In this document: one piece after another, positions 27,608 to 39,400 of the stretch
How positions within the stretch are numbered: position 1 is the stretch's first letter
How the letters are laid out: every line of letters begins with the position of its first letter
Assembly: GCA_019009955.1 (NCBI GenBank)
Contig: CM032228.1
Span: 8,525,001 to 8,589,000 of the forward strand
DNA length: 64,000 nucleotides
Source: Riptortus pedestris
Taxonomy: Eukaryota; Arthropoda; Insecta; Hemiptera; Alydidae
Direction: 5' to 3'
Position numbers and translations under genes: made by a program
Notes under the pieces: model-generated
Seen by the model: the letters and a program-made list of their open reading frames with translations, nothing else
What the model was told of the DNA's origin: nothing
The model's database searches: none

Positions 27608-28110
27608 CTAGCTCAGATACCCGGCTTCGCCCGGGAATTGGTTTGAGGGTGAATGGTGATGGAATTTTTTTGGCAAGGCTCTACTTTGCACAATATTTTG
27701 ACATTTACCCGTCCCAGTGTTTAGGGTTTATACCCGTCGTTCACATTTGTTAATAATAAAATTAATTTTTTATGTAAAACTTCACTGCCCTCCATATTGT
27801 CGTATTTCCCGTCCTTACAACCCCCACTCCTGCCCGTCCCTAGAAATGTTAATATGGCTTGTTATAATGAAAGCGTTAGTGCTAATTCACATACCGAGTT
27901 TTATTTAGTTCGGTTGGGTCTTATGTCCCAAATAAAATTGTTCACTTCCGTTATAGGTTTTAGCGTATATCTCGTTTATAATTCGGTATACGAAAAAAGT
28001 GTATATACCAAAAGTTACTTTACATAACAAAATAAACAACTTTTGTTCTAGTCATATTTGCCGAAAAACAAATAGGAAACGAAATATCGCTATTTTTATT
28101 TTCTGGCTTC
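27608..28110 (-). mobile_element. Helitron 3' part, minus orientation
   Basis: CTAG at 27608-27611 and hairpin CCCGGCTTCGCCCGGG just inside; separated from the previous element only by a TA tract. Truncated at the right. Confidence 0.65.
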
Positions 28111-28186
28111 CCTTATATCGCCAAAAACAAAATAAAATCTTTCCGTCTCAAATGATTTCCCGAGCTAAGCCGGGTACCTTGGCTAG
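28111..28186 (+). mobile_element. Helitron 3' end, variant family
   Basis: gccaaaaacaaaataaaatc, hairpin CCGAGCTAAGCCGGG region, CTAG at 28183-28186 followed by T. A near copy is at 44712-44780. Confidence 0.62.
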
Positions 28187-28193
28187 TACATAT

Positions 28194-28440
28194 AGTTTCA
28201 AAGGGGGTCAGGTTGGCCATGTGAGTCAAAGCGTTGACCTTAATCTCAGATGGTAAACCTAGAGGGGCGAGTTCGATTCCCGCCTAGGCAATGGGAATTT
28301 ATTTAGTGATGGAATTCACAAGGTAAAATCCTTAGTCCCACCCTGGCTAGAAAAGGGTGGTAACCTGTAGATAACCCGTCCCGATTAGCCTGAGTTGCAA
28401 AAAGCGGACGTTAATAAATAATAATAATAATAATAAATAT
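28194..28440 (+). mobile_element. tRNA-derived SINE, full-length copy
   Basis: 5' region TTTCAAAGGGGGTCAGG followed by a box A-like TTGGCCATGTGAG (28213-28225) and box B GAGTTCGATTCCC (28269-28281), the RNA polymerase III promoter pair; then a unique body (CCTTAGTCCCACCCTGGCTA, AACCTGTAGATAACCCGTCC) and a 3' (ATA)n tail. At least four other copies or pieces occur in this window. Confidence 0.85.
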
Positions 28441-29093
28441 TAACGATAGATATCAGACATGGAAATATAACGACAATATAATTATAGTACAATTTATGAA
28501 AATAACGAAAGGAAATGAAAAAAAAATTGGTACAATATTATAATTAAATCGTAAAATTTGAAATTATTACATACAATGAAAGTTAAATAGCGACGCCGAA
28601 ATTTATAAGACATTTGAGCTTGAATTCGGGAAACTAATCCATCGATGTTTGGATTAATTCCTCTGATACAAAGACGAAAAGAATTTTCCGAATTATCGTC
28701 AGTCTGTCTTGCACGATGTTTTGATTTATTAACTTTCACCAATATAAAGAACTGTGCGCATTTCTAAGTACTGCCAAACAGTACAAATCTCTCCTCATCT
28801 TCCTCATTTGGAATTAGTAGTGTAATATCTTTGTTTAATTGGGTTCTTCAAAATGTCTCAGGTGCCGGATCACACCTTACCGCGGGCCAGGGGTTGCCCA
28901 CATACTCGTATGTTATAGATTAAGTTTGTTAATGACGGAAATCCGTCCAGTGGGAGGGCGATTCGAAATATCTCAGTTATTTTATGCCGAATCGAATAAC
29001 TATATAAAAACAATTTTATTGCGTATAAAATGAGCTAAAAATATTGTTACCTACTTTATTCTTTATCTTCAATATTAATGGAGATATTTCCAT
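28441..29093. other. Intergenic sequence with a HINE interior fragment
   Basis: No gene seen in the first part; 28911-29093 matches the HINE-like interior (gtccagtgggaggg, ggagatatttccattttt). Confidence 0.45.
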
Positions 29094-29409
29094 TTTTGGC
29101 AGATTTCCCTTCAGGGAAATCAGCTATTGAGGTTGTATTCATGACGGAATTTTCGAAATTTTTCTTCAAATGTCCATCGATCGTACCTTGCAGATGACGA
29201 AAATGAGGTCCGTTCAATACTATATATATATATTTGTCTGTTACCGCTCTAGCGGTCGCAATTTTTGTTTAATCGTTACCAAACTCGATATTTAGTCGTT
29301 TTATGTAAAAAGAAAGATCAAGTTCGTTAACTTAAATCGGACCAGTGGAAGGGGGGGTTTAGACGAGAGGATTTTTGAAAATTCAAAATATCTCCGTTAC
29401 TATACGTCG

Positions 29410-30985
29410 CACAGTGGAAAATATGACCGATTTAGGTGGACAAAATTCTGAAACTTGTCCATATTGAACCTTTGGGGTCCTAGATTACGGAAAAAATAAT
29501 AAAAACAAAATCTAATTAATTTTTTAACACGACTGGGGAGCGCACAGTGGTCAAAAGTCAAATTTAATGCAAATATCTAAAATTTTTCTACATTTTACCT
29601 ATGAAGTCCCAGAGTACGGGAAACATAATATAACAAATCTATTTATCGGCTCAGAGCGGCGTAAACCTGCTAAGAAATGTATTTTAAATCTCTTAGGAAT
29701 CTCTTCAAATTACAGATTGTAAGACTTTTATTTATTTTTTTTTAATTTTATTTTTTTAATAATCATTGTACATTAAATAGAATTTAAATCAATTACAGAA
29801 TTAAAATTAGGCATAATTTATAATAATTGATAACGTAATAACCACAGGTAGATAAATATAAAATAAACTAGGAATATTAAACAACTAATTATCTTCTTCA
29901 CTTATCATCATTATATGATGATCCAGATTGATCTGATAACTCTGACTCTGATATGTCATCATTTGGTTTCTCAAGGTTTAAGTTTTTTGTAGAAGAAGAT
30001 GGCTGTTGAGAGGTAGATACCTCTTTCACAACTTTGGAAGCACCACGCTTACCAGAAACATAAAGCACGTGCTGTGCAGCCAAAGTCAATTTTTCACTGC
30101 TATCAGCAATAACTCGCTGACTTTTCTTTTTTTTGTTTTCTCACTAGAACATTTGAAACATTTTTCAGGGCGTCCTGAGCGTTGACAAGTGGGTTGGGTA
30201 ACTGAAATATTAAAATCCAAGTCATCTGAATCCAGCCAACTAGAGTATTTATTGAAAAATTCTTCCAGTTTTCTGTGACATTTGTCCCACCTTTCCGAAA
30301 TTTTGTCGGAAAGACGGGAAATTCTAATTTTCAAAGGCCCAATCTCCACATCTTCTTTATTATTTATTTGAGCGGAAGTAAGAATAAATTTTAGCAAGTG
30401 TTCTTGGCGGTTTTTTGGGGGAAACTTAAACCACTCTTCAAAAAATTATCTCCTCGAGATTCGGAGTGTAGTGTCTGAAAGAAATTATGTATCAGCCAAA
30501 ACGCAAAAAATCGCAAAAATTCTTTGCAACATTGAAAGACTAGAAGGATTGATGAAACAAATCCTACAAACAAATCCTTGGGGTAACTTGGGGGTTATAT
30601 AGTTTTTTGCTATTGAAAAGGGGCATAAATTTACAAATGGCTATATTAACTCTACAGGTATATTGCCATCTATATTCAATAACGAGTGTGGAAAAATAAT
30701 ATCTTACCTGTCTTAGTAATGTCCATTGTTAAATAAAAGCAAAAAGACTTAGCGCTACACACACCTTGAACATAATAAATGGCCGTCGAATAAAGATAAT
30801 CCGACTGCCGGTTATTAGGCACTCGTGTAAACAGGATGATTCACTCATTTACTATTTGTTTATAAACACGGTATGGCGGGAAACATTAGTATTAAGCGTC
30901 TTACCAACTAATAATAAAAAGGTCAGAAATTCAAAACTTTTGACTTGACTTTTGTCCATCTAAATTGGTGATTTTGCCCTGTGTG
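29410..30985. mobile_element. Transib-like DNA transposon with RSS-like ends, non-autonomous, 1.58 kb
   Basis: Inserted into a HINE-like copy, flanked by a perfect 5-bp duplication CGTCG (29405-29409 and 30986-30990). The left end is CACAGTG, 23 bp, ACAAAATTC; the right end (minus strand) is CACACAG, 23 bp, ACAAAAGTC. The two spacers are alike (ACCRATTTAGRTGG). Transib elements are known for CACWRTG termini, RSS-like heptamer/23-bp/nonamer layout and GC-rich 5-bp duplications of CGNCG type; this copy meets all three. It is too short for a full RAG1-like transposase and contains only a broken minus-strand frame. The host sequence can be read through cleanly once the insert is removed. Confidence 0.8.
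29898..30450 (-). pseudogene. Broken coding remnant inside the Transib-like element
   Basis: Minus-strand reading with WFKFPPKNRQEHLLKFIL, RISRLSDKISERWDKCHRKL, then GRPEKCFKCSSEKTKKRK, and after a one-base shift at the T8 run near 30127-30134, SQRVIADSSEKLTLAAQHV. The charged GRP...TKxRK block looks like a DNA-binding or nuclear-localising segment. It is probably the N-terminal region of the element's own protein, but I do not recognise the family and no catalytic DDE residues can be placed. Confidence 0.4.
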
Positions 30986-31346
30986 CGTCGGATCGAAAAA
31001 TTGTACAGAATCAATCTTATTGCGAATTACATTTACTATAAATATTGTTATATACATTTATTCTCTGTCTTGAATATTAATTGAGATATTTGCCTTTTTA
31101 TTAAATCGACGGCTAACGGACGAGAGTGACTTTCCCGCCAAAAGCTTGTCCGGCCGATTCCTTGATTGCTCGCCTCTTGTGAAATTTCTCTATTGTAAAC
31201 CTTCACGGGGGAAATCTGCTTAGTTTACGCAGCTCCTGTGTGACCGACTTTTTAGATAGACGATTTTTAGACAGTAGACCCCACTACGACTCATGGCATA
31301 TTATCAATAAGGTGTTATATCATGAACCACTTTATCCGAAGCTATA

Positions 31347-31580
31347 AATTAATTATTATTTATTAACGTCCACTTTTTTCCACCTAAGGCTAATTGGGAC
31401 GGGTTATCTACAGGTTACCACCTTTTTCTAGCCAGGGTGGGACTAAGGATTTTACCTAGTGAATTTCGTCACTAAATAAATTCTCATTGTCCAGGCGGGA
31501 ATCGAACTCGCCACTCTAGGTTTACCATGTGAGATTAAGGTCAACGCTTTAACTTACATGGCCAACCTGATCCCCTTCGA

Positions 31581-31584
<4 letters not shown>
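31347..31584 (-). mobile_element. tRNA-derived SINE, near full-length copy
   Basis: Reverse complement of the SINE at 28194: (ATA)n tail at the left, box B (ggcgggaatcgaactcgcc) near 31495, and the 5' end GATCCCCTTCGAAACT at the right, next to a (TA)n tract. Confidence 0.82.

Positions 31585-31586
<2 letters not shown>

Positions 31587-31639
<53 letters not shown>
31587..31639. repeat. (TA)n microsatellite
   Basis: Adjoins the 5' end of the minus-strand SINE and a tttgtctgttaccgc HINE scrap. Confidence 0.9.
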
Positions 31640-31641
<2 letters not shown>

Positions 31642-32409
31642 TTTGTCTGTTACCGCAATTAACGTAACTTATTTAATGAATTTCAAAATTTTGACTTCTG
31701 AAAGAAATCATTAATTTATGACCGAAAATACTTTGTAATTTCAAACTTGTTCGTTTCATTTTCTTAGATAAAACTGAATATTAAGGCAGCTATTGTCAAA
31801 TCTATTGAGATAAAAGATAAGCCCGGAGCCCTTATCAAAGATGTTATATATAGGCCCTTATCAGCAAATACCAAGGTCGGATTTTGAATGGATATATTGC
31901 TGCTAATTGTAGAGATAATGGATTTGAAGCAGCACTTATGTATATTTATTTATCATTAGTGAAGCACTTCAAAGTCGAGTCATTAAAACATAAATTGTAC
32001 TTCGGTCGTTTAAAAATTATTACAAGCTTGTGCGTCGAAATGTCGACTCACGAAATTAATTAGATAAGAATTATTGTGCAGTCAATGAAAATAATACACT
32101 ACAAACTATTATATGAGTGTCATCTTGTTGTCATTACACACATGTTACGTGTACCCAATATTTATATTTTGACGGGAAACCATTGTTATTTCAATTGTCA
32201 CTTTACTCGCCGGCTATTACAAATGAATAATTGTACAATTATTAAATTATCATTATTCATTTCTATTAGACATCTTACAGGTCATTTATGTTAGCTGACG
32301 AAAATGGGGCGGTCTGTGAATAGGTAGACCCACAATCTTTATAATCCCACAGCAAACCATTTCTATATTTAAGGCTAATTAATATTTAAGGCTAATTAAT
32401 ATAATACAA
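31640..32409. other. Intergenic sequence, no gene seen
   Basis: AT-rich; nothing recognised. Confidence 0.4.
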
Positions 32410-32413
32410 TTAA

Positions 32414-33511
32414 CCCCTTCAGACCCACTGTCCAATATATTGGACTTGCCTTTTTCAATGCTATATCTTCATGGATTGATGTTCTTTGGCAGAAAAATCG
32501 ATTTTAGTAATGATTTTAGGTATTAACCTTTCAATTGTGAGCCTTTTTCTGGTTTATACCTGTTGTAGTGGCATTTCTATTGGTTTGAACATCCAATTTT
32601 CGATATTGCTATTTCACCTATTAAAACCATGAGTAAATAAATGTCTCATAGATTTAATTTTGCATGTATATAAGTAAAAAAATTATTTTTATGTAGCCAG
32701 AAGCCTCTAGAAGTCATGCTTGTTAAGGAAAAAAAACTTTTTTTCCATGGTTATTGTATTTTCTAATAAATATGGATGTCCAACATATTGGACATCGGGT
32801 CTCAAGTGTTGCATTTCACTAATACCTCTATTCTATGGAGGAATTTACTTATTGACTTTTATGATTATTATTTTGATGTGATAAACAATATTTTAGATCT
32901 TTTAAATTTTAAAATGCAAATTGCTGAAAGTTTTACCTCAGAAATAGAAAGAAGAAAAAAAGAGGAAGACCTAGTCTTGAAGAATCCAGTAGTGAAGAAC
33001 CCCTTGCAAAGAAAGCAAGAGCTGAAGTGAGACCAAATTCTGATATTAGGAATGATGGATTTGAACATTTTCCAGATATTGATGATAAAAAAGATGCAAG
33101 TAGATGCAAAATGAAAGGTTGCACAAAAAAACTAAATTTTATTGTGTTAAATGCAAATGCCGCTTGTGCATTACAAAAATAAGGATTTGTTTTATATTAT
33201 TTCACAGTTACATTTTTTTCAATATTTATTATTTGTAACTTTCTATGATGTAAATTTGTTTATTATCACTTAAAAAAATATTACTAAAGTGTATTTTATT
33301 TATTTATCCAAATCCTTATCAGTAGAATAATTTGTAAAAAATATGCCTGTTGAGACCCGATGTCCAATATATTGGACACAATTTAAAATTGTCAATAAAA
33401 TTACAATTAGGAAATTAGGATTTTTTTCACTATTTTTCCCATGTTTCTGTAAACATATAGAACATGAAAAAAAATTTTTTAGTCAAAATATTTCAGTTGG
33501 GTCTGAAGGGG
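32414..33511. mobile_element. piggyBac-like element remnant (family 2), 1.1 kb, TTAA flanked
   Basis: TTAA at 32410-32413 and 33512-33515; perfect 14-bp terminal inverted repeats CCCCTTCAGACCCA. The palindrome GTCCAATATATTGGAC occurs near each end, with a one-base variant at about 32777. TTAA duplications and short C-rich inverted ends are the piggyBac superfamily signature. The interior retains the end of a transposase gene (next entry); the catalytic DDD domain is deleted. Confidence 0.85.
32940..33230 (+). pseudogene. piggyBac transposase C-terminal cysteine-rich domain remnant
   Basis: Reading with two small frame corrections gives RRKKRGRPSLEESSSEEPL, then FEHFPDID, then RCKMKGC and FYCVKCKCRLC with a downstream CF...FH. 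Basic KRGRP before a C..C..C..C..CF..H zinc-binding domain is the standard C terminus of piggyBac transposases, used to bind the element ends. A frameshift at the A-run near 33125 shows it is not functional. Confidence 0.7.
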
Positions 33512-33517
33512 TTAACA

Positions 33518-34020
33518 TAAAAGTCCGTCACGCAGGGGCTGCGTAAAATAAGCAGATTTCTCTCCTGTGTGTGTAGACACTATTTCCGGGGAGGAAGTGT
33601 CTGAAATGTAAACAAACATTTCTGCCAATCTCTCACAGGAAATAAAAACAATTACTTAAACATCAGAATATAACATATTAATGTTTTTTGAAAACTATTT
33701 ATTATATCTAATACTGTAATTTATAATGAATCAGAATAATTTTTATCTCAATCAATCCAAGCACTTAATAGGGGGGAGTGGGGGCACCAGACCATATTTG
33801 CATGTATCTCGTATAATAAAGGTCTCTTGAAAACAATATTTGGAGTTAATGCAGTTTATTATATAGCAGAGTTTTGTTTATGTAACATGAGTAGAAGTTG
33901 GGGTTTGCTGAAGGCTGAAAACTGACAAATGAAAATATCTCGATTACTATTCAAAATAAAGAATAAATGTATTATGACAATATTTATAGTACATTTAATT
34001 TGTACACGTTACAAATATAC
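33518..34020 (-). mobile_element. HINE-like element, long form, 5' side lost
   Basis: Starts immediately after the piggyBac TTAA (aaaagtccgtcacgcagggg) and runs through the long-form interior to ttaatttgtacacgttac, where the minisatellite region begins. Confidence 0.6.
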
Positions 34021-34046
34021 ACACAGATATACACGTTTTCTGCCCC

Positions 34047-36168
34047 CCCCCATCTGCCCAGTGATGATGGTGCCAGTACAATGCCACCTCTACTACACCA
34101 TCAGCCAGTAATGGCCCCATCTGCCCAGTACAACTATGTACATAGAATGATGATGGTGCCAGTACAATGCCACCTCTACTACACCATCAGCCAGTAATGG
34201 CCCCATCTGCCCAGTACAACTATGTACATAGAATGATGATGGTGCCAGTACAATGCCACCTCTACTACACCATCAGCCAGTAATGGCCCCATCTGCCCAG
34301 TACAACTATGTACATAGAATGATGATGGTGCCAGTACAATGCCACCTCTACTACACCATCAGCCAGTAATGGCCCCATCTGCCCAGTACAACTATGTACA
34401 TAGAATGATGATGGTGCCAGTACAATGCCACCTCTACTACACCATCAGCCAGTAATGGCCCCATCTGCCCAGTACAACTATGTACATAGAATGATGATGG
34501 TGCCAGTACAATGCCACCTCTACTACACCATCAGCCAGTAATGGCCCCATCTGCCCAGTACAACTATGTACATAGAATGATGATGGTGCCAGTACAATGC
34601 CACCTCTACTACACCATCAGCCAGTAATGGCCCCATCTGCCCAGTACAACTATATGTACATATAATGATGATGGTGCCAGTACAATGCCACCTCTACTAC
34701 ACCATCAGCCAGTAATGGCCCCATCAGCCCAGTACAACTATGTACATAGAATGATGATGGTGCCAGTACAATGCCACCTCTACTACACCATCAGCCAGTA
34801 ATGGCCCCATCTGCCCAGTACAACTATATGTACATAGAATGATGATGGTGCCAGTACAATGCCACCTCTACTACACCATCAGCCAGTAATGGCCCCATCT
34901 GCCCAGTACAACTATGCACATAGAATGATGATGGTGCCAGTACAATGCCACCTCTACTACACCATCAGCCAGTAATGGCCCCATCTGCCCAGTACAACTA
35001 TGTACATAGAATGATGATGGTGCCAGTACAATGCCACCTCTACTACACCATCAGCCAGTAATGGCCCCATCTGCCCAGTACAACTATGTACATAGAATGA
35101 TGATGGTGCCAGTACAATGCCACCTCTACTACACCATCAGCCAGTAATGGCCCCATCTGCCCAGTACAACTATGTACATAGAATGATGATGGTGCCAGTA
35201 CAATGCCACCTCTACTACACCATCAGCCAGTAATGGCCCCATCTGCCCAGTACAACTATATGTACATAGAATGATGATGGTGCCAGTACAATGCCACCCT
35301 ACTACACCATCAGCCAGTAGTGGCCCCATCTGCCCAGTACAACTATATGTACATAGAATGATGATGGTGCCAGTACAATGCCACCTCTACTACACCATCA
35401 GCCAGTAATGGCCCCATCTGCCCAGTACAACTATGTACATAGAATGATGATGGTGCCAGTACAATGCCACCTCTACTACACCATCAGCCAGTAATGGCCC
35501 CATCTGCCCAGTACAACTATGTACATAGAATGATGATGGTGCCAGTACAATGCCACCTCTACTACACCATCAGCCAGTAATGGCCCCATCTGCCCAGTAC
35601 AACTATGTACATAGAATGATGATGGTGCCAGTACAATGCCACCTCTACTACACCATCAGCCAGTAATGGCCCCATCTGCCCAGTACAACTATGTACATAG
35701 AATGATGATGGTGCCAGTACAATGCCACCTCTACTACACCATCAGCCAGTAGTGGCCCCATCTGCCCAGTACAACTATATGTACATAGAATGATGATGGT
35801 GCCAGTACAATGCCACCTCTACTACACCATCAGCCAGTAATGGCCCCATCTGCCCAGTACAACTATGTACATAGAATGATGATGGTGCCAGTACAATGCC
35901 ACCTCTACTACACCATCAGCCAGTAATGGCCCCATCTGCCCAGTACAACTATGTACATAGAATGATGATGGTGCCAGTACAATGCCACCTCTACTACACC
36001 ATCAGCCAGTAATGGCCCCATCTGCCCAGTACAACTATGTACATAGAATGATGATGGTGCCAGTACAATGCCACCTCTACTACACCATCAGCCAGTAATG
36101 GCCCCATCTGCCCAGTACAACTATGTACATAGAATGATGATGGTGCCAGTACAATGCCACCTCTACTA
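34047..36168. repeat. Minisatellite, 86-bp unit, about 25 copies, upstream of the P450 ATG
   Basis: The motif gatgatggtgccagtacaat recurs every 86 bases (for example 34063, 34149, 34235). Units are nearly identical; some are 88 bp through an extra AT in tatatgtac. Each unit holds the palindrome TATGTACATA and an imperfect hairpin GGTGCC...GCCACC. The array lies just before the acceptor of the first coding exon, so it is probably in a 5'UTR intron or the promoter region. Open frames across it are by-products of the repeat. Confidence 0.95.
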
Positions 36169-36280
36169 CACCACCACTACTACACCATAGGCCAGTAATG
36201 GCACTATCTAGTAACTGCTATGACAATAGCATATAACGTATATACTGGTGGAACCAAAACTTGAATTAAATATTGTTTAC

Positions 36281-36297
36281 TCTTTATTTGCAGGAAG
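36281..36297 (+). promoter_or_regulatory. Splice acceptor and 5'UTR end just before the P450 start codon
   Basis: The sequence tctttatttgcag followed by gaag and the ATG is a pyrimidine-rich acceptor. It implies a non-coding first exon and promoter further upstream, possibly beyond the 86-bp minisatellite. The first exon itself cannot be seen. Confidence 0.6.
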
Positions 36298-36438
36298 ATG
36301 ATAACTCTAGCGTTACTGGCTATTTTGATCTCTTTAATATATACATATTTGAAGAGGTTCAATAAAGAAAGCCTCTATTTTGAAAAGCAGAAGATCAAAT
36401 ACAAGAAGCCTATTCCAATTTTCGGAAATTCACTACAG
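36298..36438 (+). CDS. P450 coding exon 1 (residues 1-47)
   Basis: Starts at the ATG of MITLALL and encodes the signal-anchor helix, the basic stop-transfer stretch and the proline-rich hinge. It ends in CAG before the donor gtaaga, phase 0. The ATG lies 4 bases after tctttatttgcag, a good acceptor, so translation probably starts just inside the second exon of the transcript. No other in-frame ATG lies nearby. Confidence 0.93.
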
Positions 36439-39400
36439 GTAAGATGTACTGGTTATTTTATTTCTGTCTGTAAACGAATCAGTTTTTTTTTGTTTTATGA
36501 TTTCCAAGAACAGAATTTATAAAATAATTTTAATAATAATACAGCTGACATTTGTGTTCTACCTCTAGGTTGATTCTGACGCCAATATAGTTGCCAGGCT
36601 AACGATATCAATGCTCCAGCTTGACCAAGTATAGCCTCAGTGTTTACCAATTCACGTTGGCAGTCGACAGTCGATAAATAGGCTAACGGTCGATAAGCGT
36701 TGACATCTGACAGCCGATTAATAGGCTAGCGGTCGATAAGCATTGGAATACGACAGTCGATAAATAGGCTAACGGTCGATAAGCGTTGACATCTGACAGC
36801 CGATAAATAGGCTAGCGGTCGATAAGTATTGGAATACAACAGTCGATAAATAGGCTAACGGTCGATAAGCGTTGACATCTGACAGCCGTTAAATAGGCTA
36901 GCGGTCGATAACCATTGGAATACGACAGCCGATTAATAGGCTAGCGGTAGATAAGCGTTGCTAGCCGACAGCCCATTGATAGTCCAGAGACCGATAAGCG
37001 TTGCCAGTCTACAGCCCATTAATAGGCTCTCGATCGATATGCGTTGCTAGCCGACAGCCCATTGATAGTCCAGAGACCGATAAGCGTTGCCAGTCTACAG
37101 CCCATTAATAGGCTCTCGATCGATATGCGTTGATAGCCGACCGCCCATTGATAGTCCAGAAACCGATAAGCGTTGCCAGTCTGCATTATAGCTTGATGCC
37201 AGCCGAGAGCCCATTTATAGTCGAGAGACCGATAAGCGTTGCCAGTCTACAGCCCATTAATAGCTCCCGGTCGATAAGCGTTGCCAGCCGACAGCCCATT
37301 GATAGTCGAGAGACCGATAAGCGTTGCCAGTCTACAGCCCATTAATAGCTCCCGGTCGATAAGCGTTGCCAGCCGACAGCCCATTGATAGTCCAGAAACC
37401 GATAAGCGTTGCCAGTCTACAGCCCATTGATAGGCTCTCGGTCGATAAGCGTTGCTAGCCGACAGCCCATTGATAGGCTCTCGGTCGATAAGCGTTGCCA
37501 GTCTACAGCCCATTGATAGGCTCTCGGTCGATAAGCGTTGCCAGTCTACAGCCCATTGATAGGCTCTCGGTCGATAAGCGTTGCTAGCCGACAGCCCATT
37601 GATAGTCCAGAAACCGATAAGCGTTGCCAGTCTACAGCCCATTGATAGGCTCTCGGTCGATAAGCGTTGCTAGCCGACAGCCCATTGATAGTCCAGAAAC
37701 CGATAAGCGTTGCCAGTCTACAGCCCATTGATAGGCTCTCGGTCGATAAGCGTTGCTAGCCGACAGCCCATTGATAGGCTCTCGGTCGATAAGCGTTGCC
37801 AGTCTACAGCCCATTGATAGGCTCTCGGTCGATAAGCGTTGCTAGCCGACAGCCCATTGATAGGCTCTCGGTCGATAAGCTTTGCCAGTCTACAGCCCAT
37901 TGATAGGCTCTCGGTCGATAAGCGTTGCCAGTCTACAGCCCATTGATAGGCTCTCGGTCGATAAGCGTTGCTAGCCGACAGCCCATTGATAGGCTCTCGA
38001 TCGATATGCGTTGATAGCCGACAGCCCATTGATAGTCCAGAAACCGATAAGCGTTGCCAGTCTACAGCCCATTAATAGCTCCCGGTCGATAAGCGTTGCC
38101 AGCCGACAGCCCATTGATAGTCGAGAGACCGATAAGCGTTGCCAGTCTACAGCCCATTAATAGGCTCTCGGTCGATATGCGTTGGTAGCCGACAGCCCAT
38201 TGATAGTCCAGAGACCGATAAGCGTTGCCAGTCTACAGCCCATTAATAGGCTCTCGGTCGATAAGCGTTGCCAGCCGACAGCCCATTGATAGTCCAGAGA
38301 CCGATTAGCGTTGCCAGTCTACAGCGCATTGATAGTCTATCGGTCGATATGCGTTGCTAGCCGACAGCCCATTGATAGTCCAGAGACCGATTAGCGTTGC
38401 CAGTCTACAGCGCATTGATAGTCTATCGGTCGATATGCGTTGCTAGCCGACAGCCCATTGATAGTCCAGAGACCGATTAGCGTTGCCTGTCTACAGCGCA
38501 TTGATAGTCTATCGGTCGATATGCGTTGCTAGCCGACAGCCCATTGATAGTCCAGAGACCGATTAACGTTGCCTGTCTACAGCGCATTGATAGTCTATCG
38601 GTCGATATGCGTTGCTAGCCGACAGCCCATTGATAGTCCAGAGACCGATTAGCGTTGCCTGTCTACAGCGCATTGATAGGCTCTCGGTCGATAAGCGTTG
38701 CCAGCCAACAGCCCATTAATAGGCTCTCGGTCGATATGCGTTGCTAGCCGACAGCCCATTGATAGTCCAGAGACCGATTAACGTTTCCATTGTACTACGC
38801 ATTGATTGGCTATCGATCGATAAGCGTTGCCAGTCATTTCCAGAATTGTTTTATTTTTTCACTTTTTAACCTCTGTAATGTTTACAGGAATTTCTTGGCC
38901 GAAAACATTTTGCAGACATAGTCGAGGAGTTCTACGATGAATTTCACAATGAAGACATTTTCGGCTACTTTACTTTTGGCAGTCCTGAACTTGTTATCCG
39001 GAACCCCAAACTGGTGGAAATGATAATGGTTAAGGACTTCTCGTACTTCGCCGACAGACTGATCCAAGCAGGTCCGATCCTATCGCCGTCTGAAGCTACT
39101 TTGTTCCATTTGTGCGGGCTGCAATGGAGAATCACTAGGTAGGTATACAATTTACAATTATATACTTTTAATGTTTGCATGATAATTATTAAATGCCTGC
39201 ATTTACACAATTCTGTTTAACTATGTTGTAACTTCTGCAATTCAGCCGAATTATGTTGAAAATGCACAGAGACTTCTACCCCACCCCTCCCGACATCACA
39301 TTGGTTTATGCTTACATGTCATTTGATGCTTGTAGTGATGTTGTGTCAATCTAAGAAATGTGAATTAATCATGAACACACTATCTACCATTATGGATATG

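Larger units (their letters stand above)
29094..31254 (+). mobile_element. HINE-like element, split by the Transib-like insertion
   Basis: 5' end ttttggcagatttcccttcagg, short TA core near 29221-29235, then interruption at 29410-30985, resuming with the usual internal sequence (cggatcgaaaaattgtacag) and the 3' end with GCAGCTCCTGTGTGACCGAC. Its internal sequence matches the other copies on both sides of the insert. Confidence 0.7.

Noticed and set aside
28269..28281. A tRNA gene at the box B sequence
   Set aside because: There is no cloverleaf; the body continues into the repeated CCTTAGTCCC block with an (ATA)n tail, so it is a SINE.
34047..36168. CRISPR-like array of regular repeats
   Set aside because: Units are contiguous 86-bp copies without unique spacers, in an animal genome.
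37247..38029. Minus-strand frames repeating MGCRLATLI
   Set aside because: Translation of the 43-bp intron 1 minisatellite with a 129-nt cycle.
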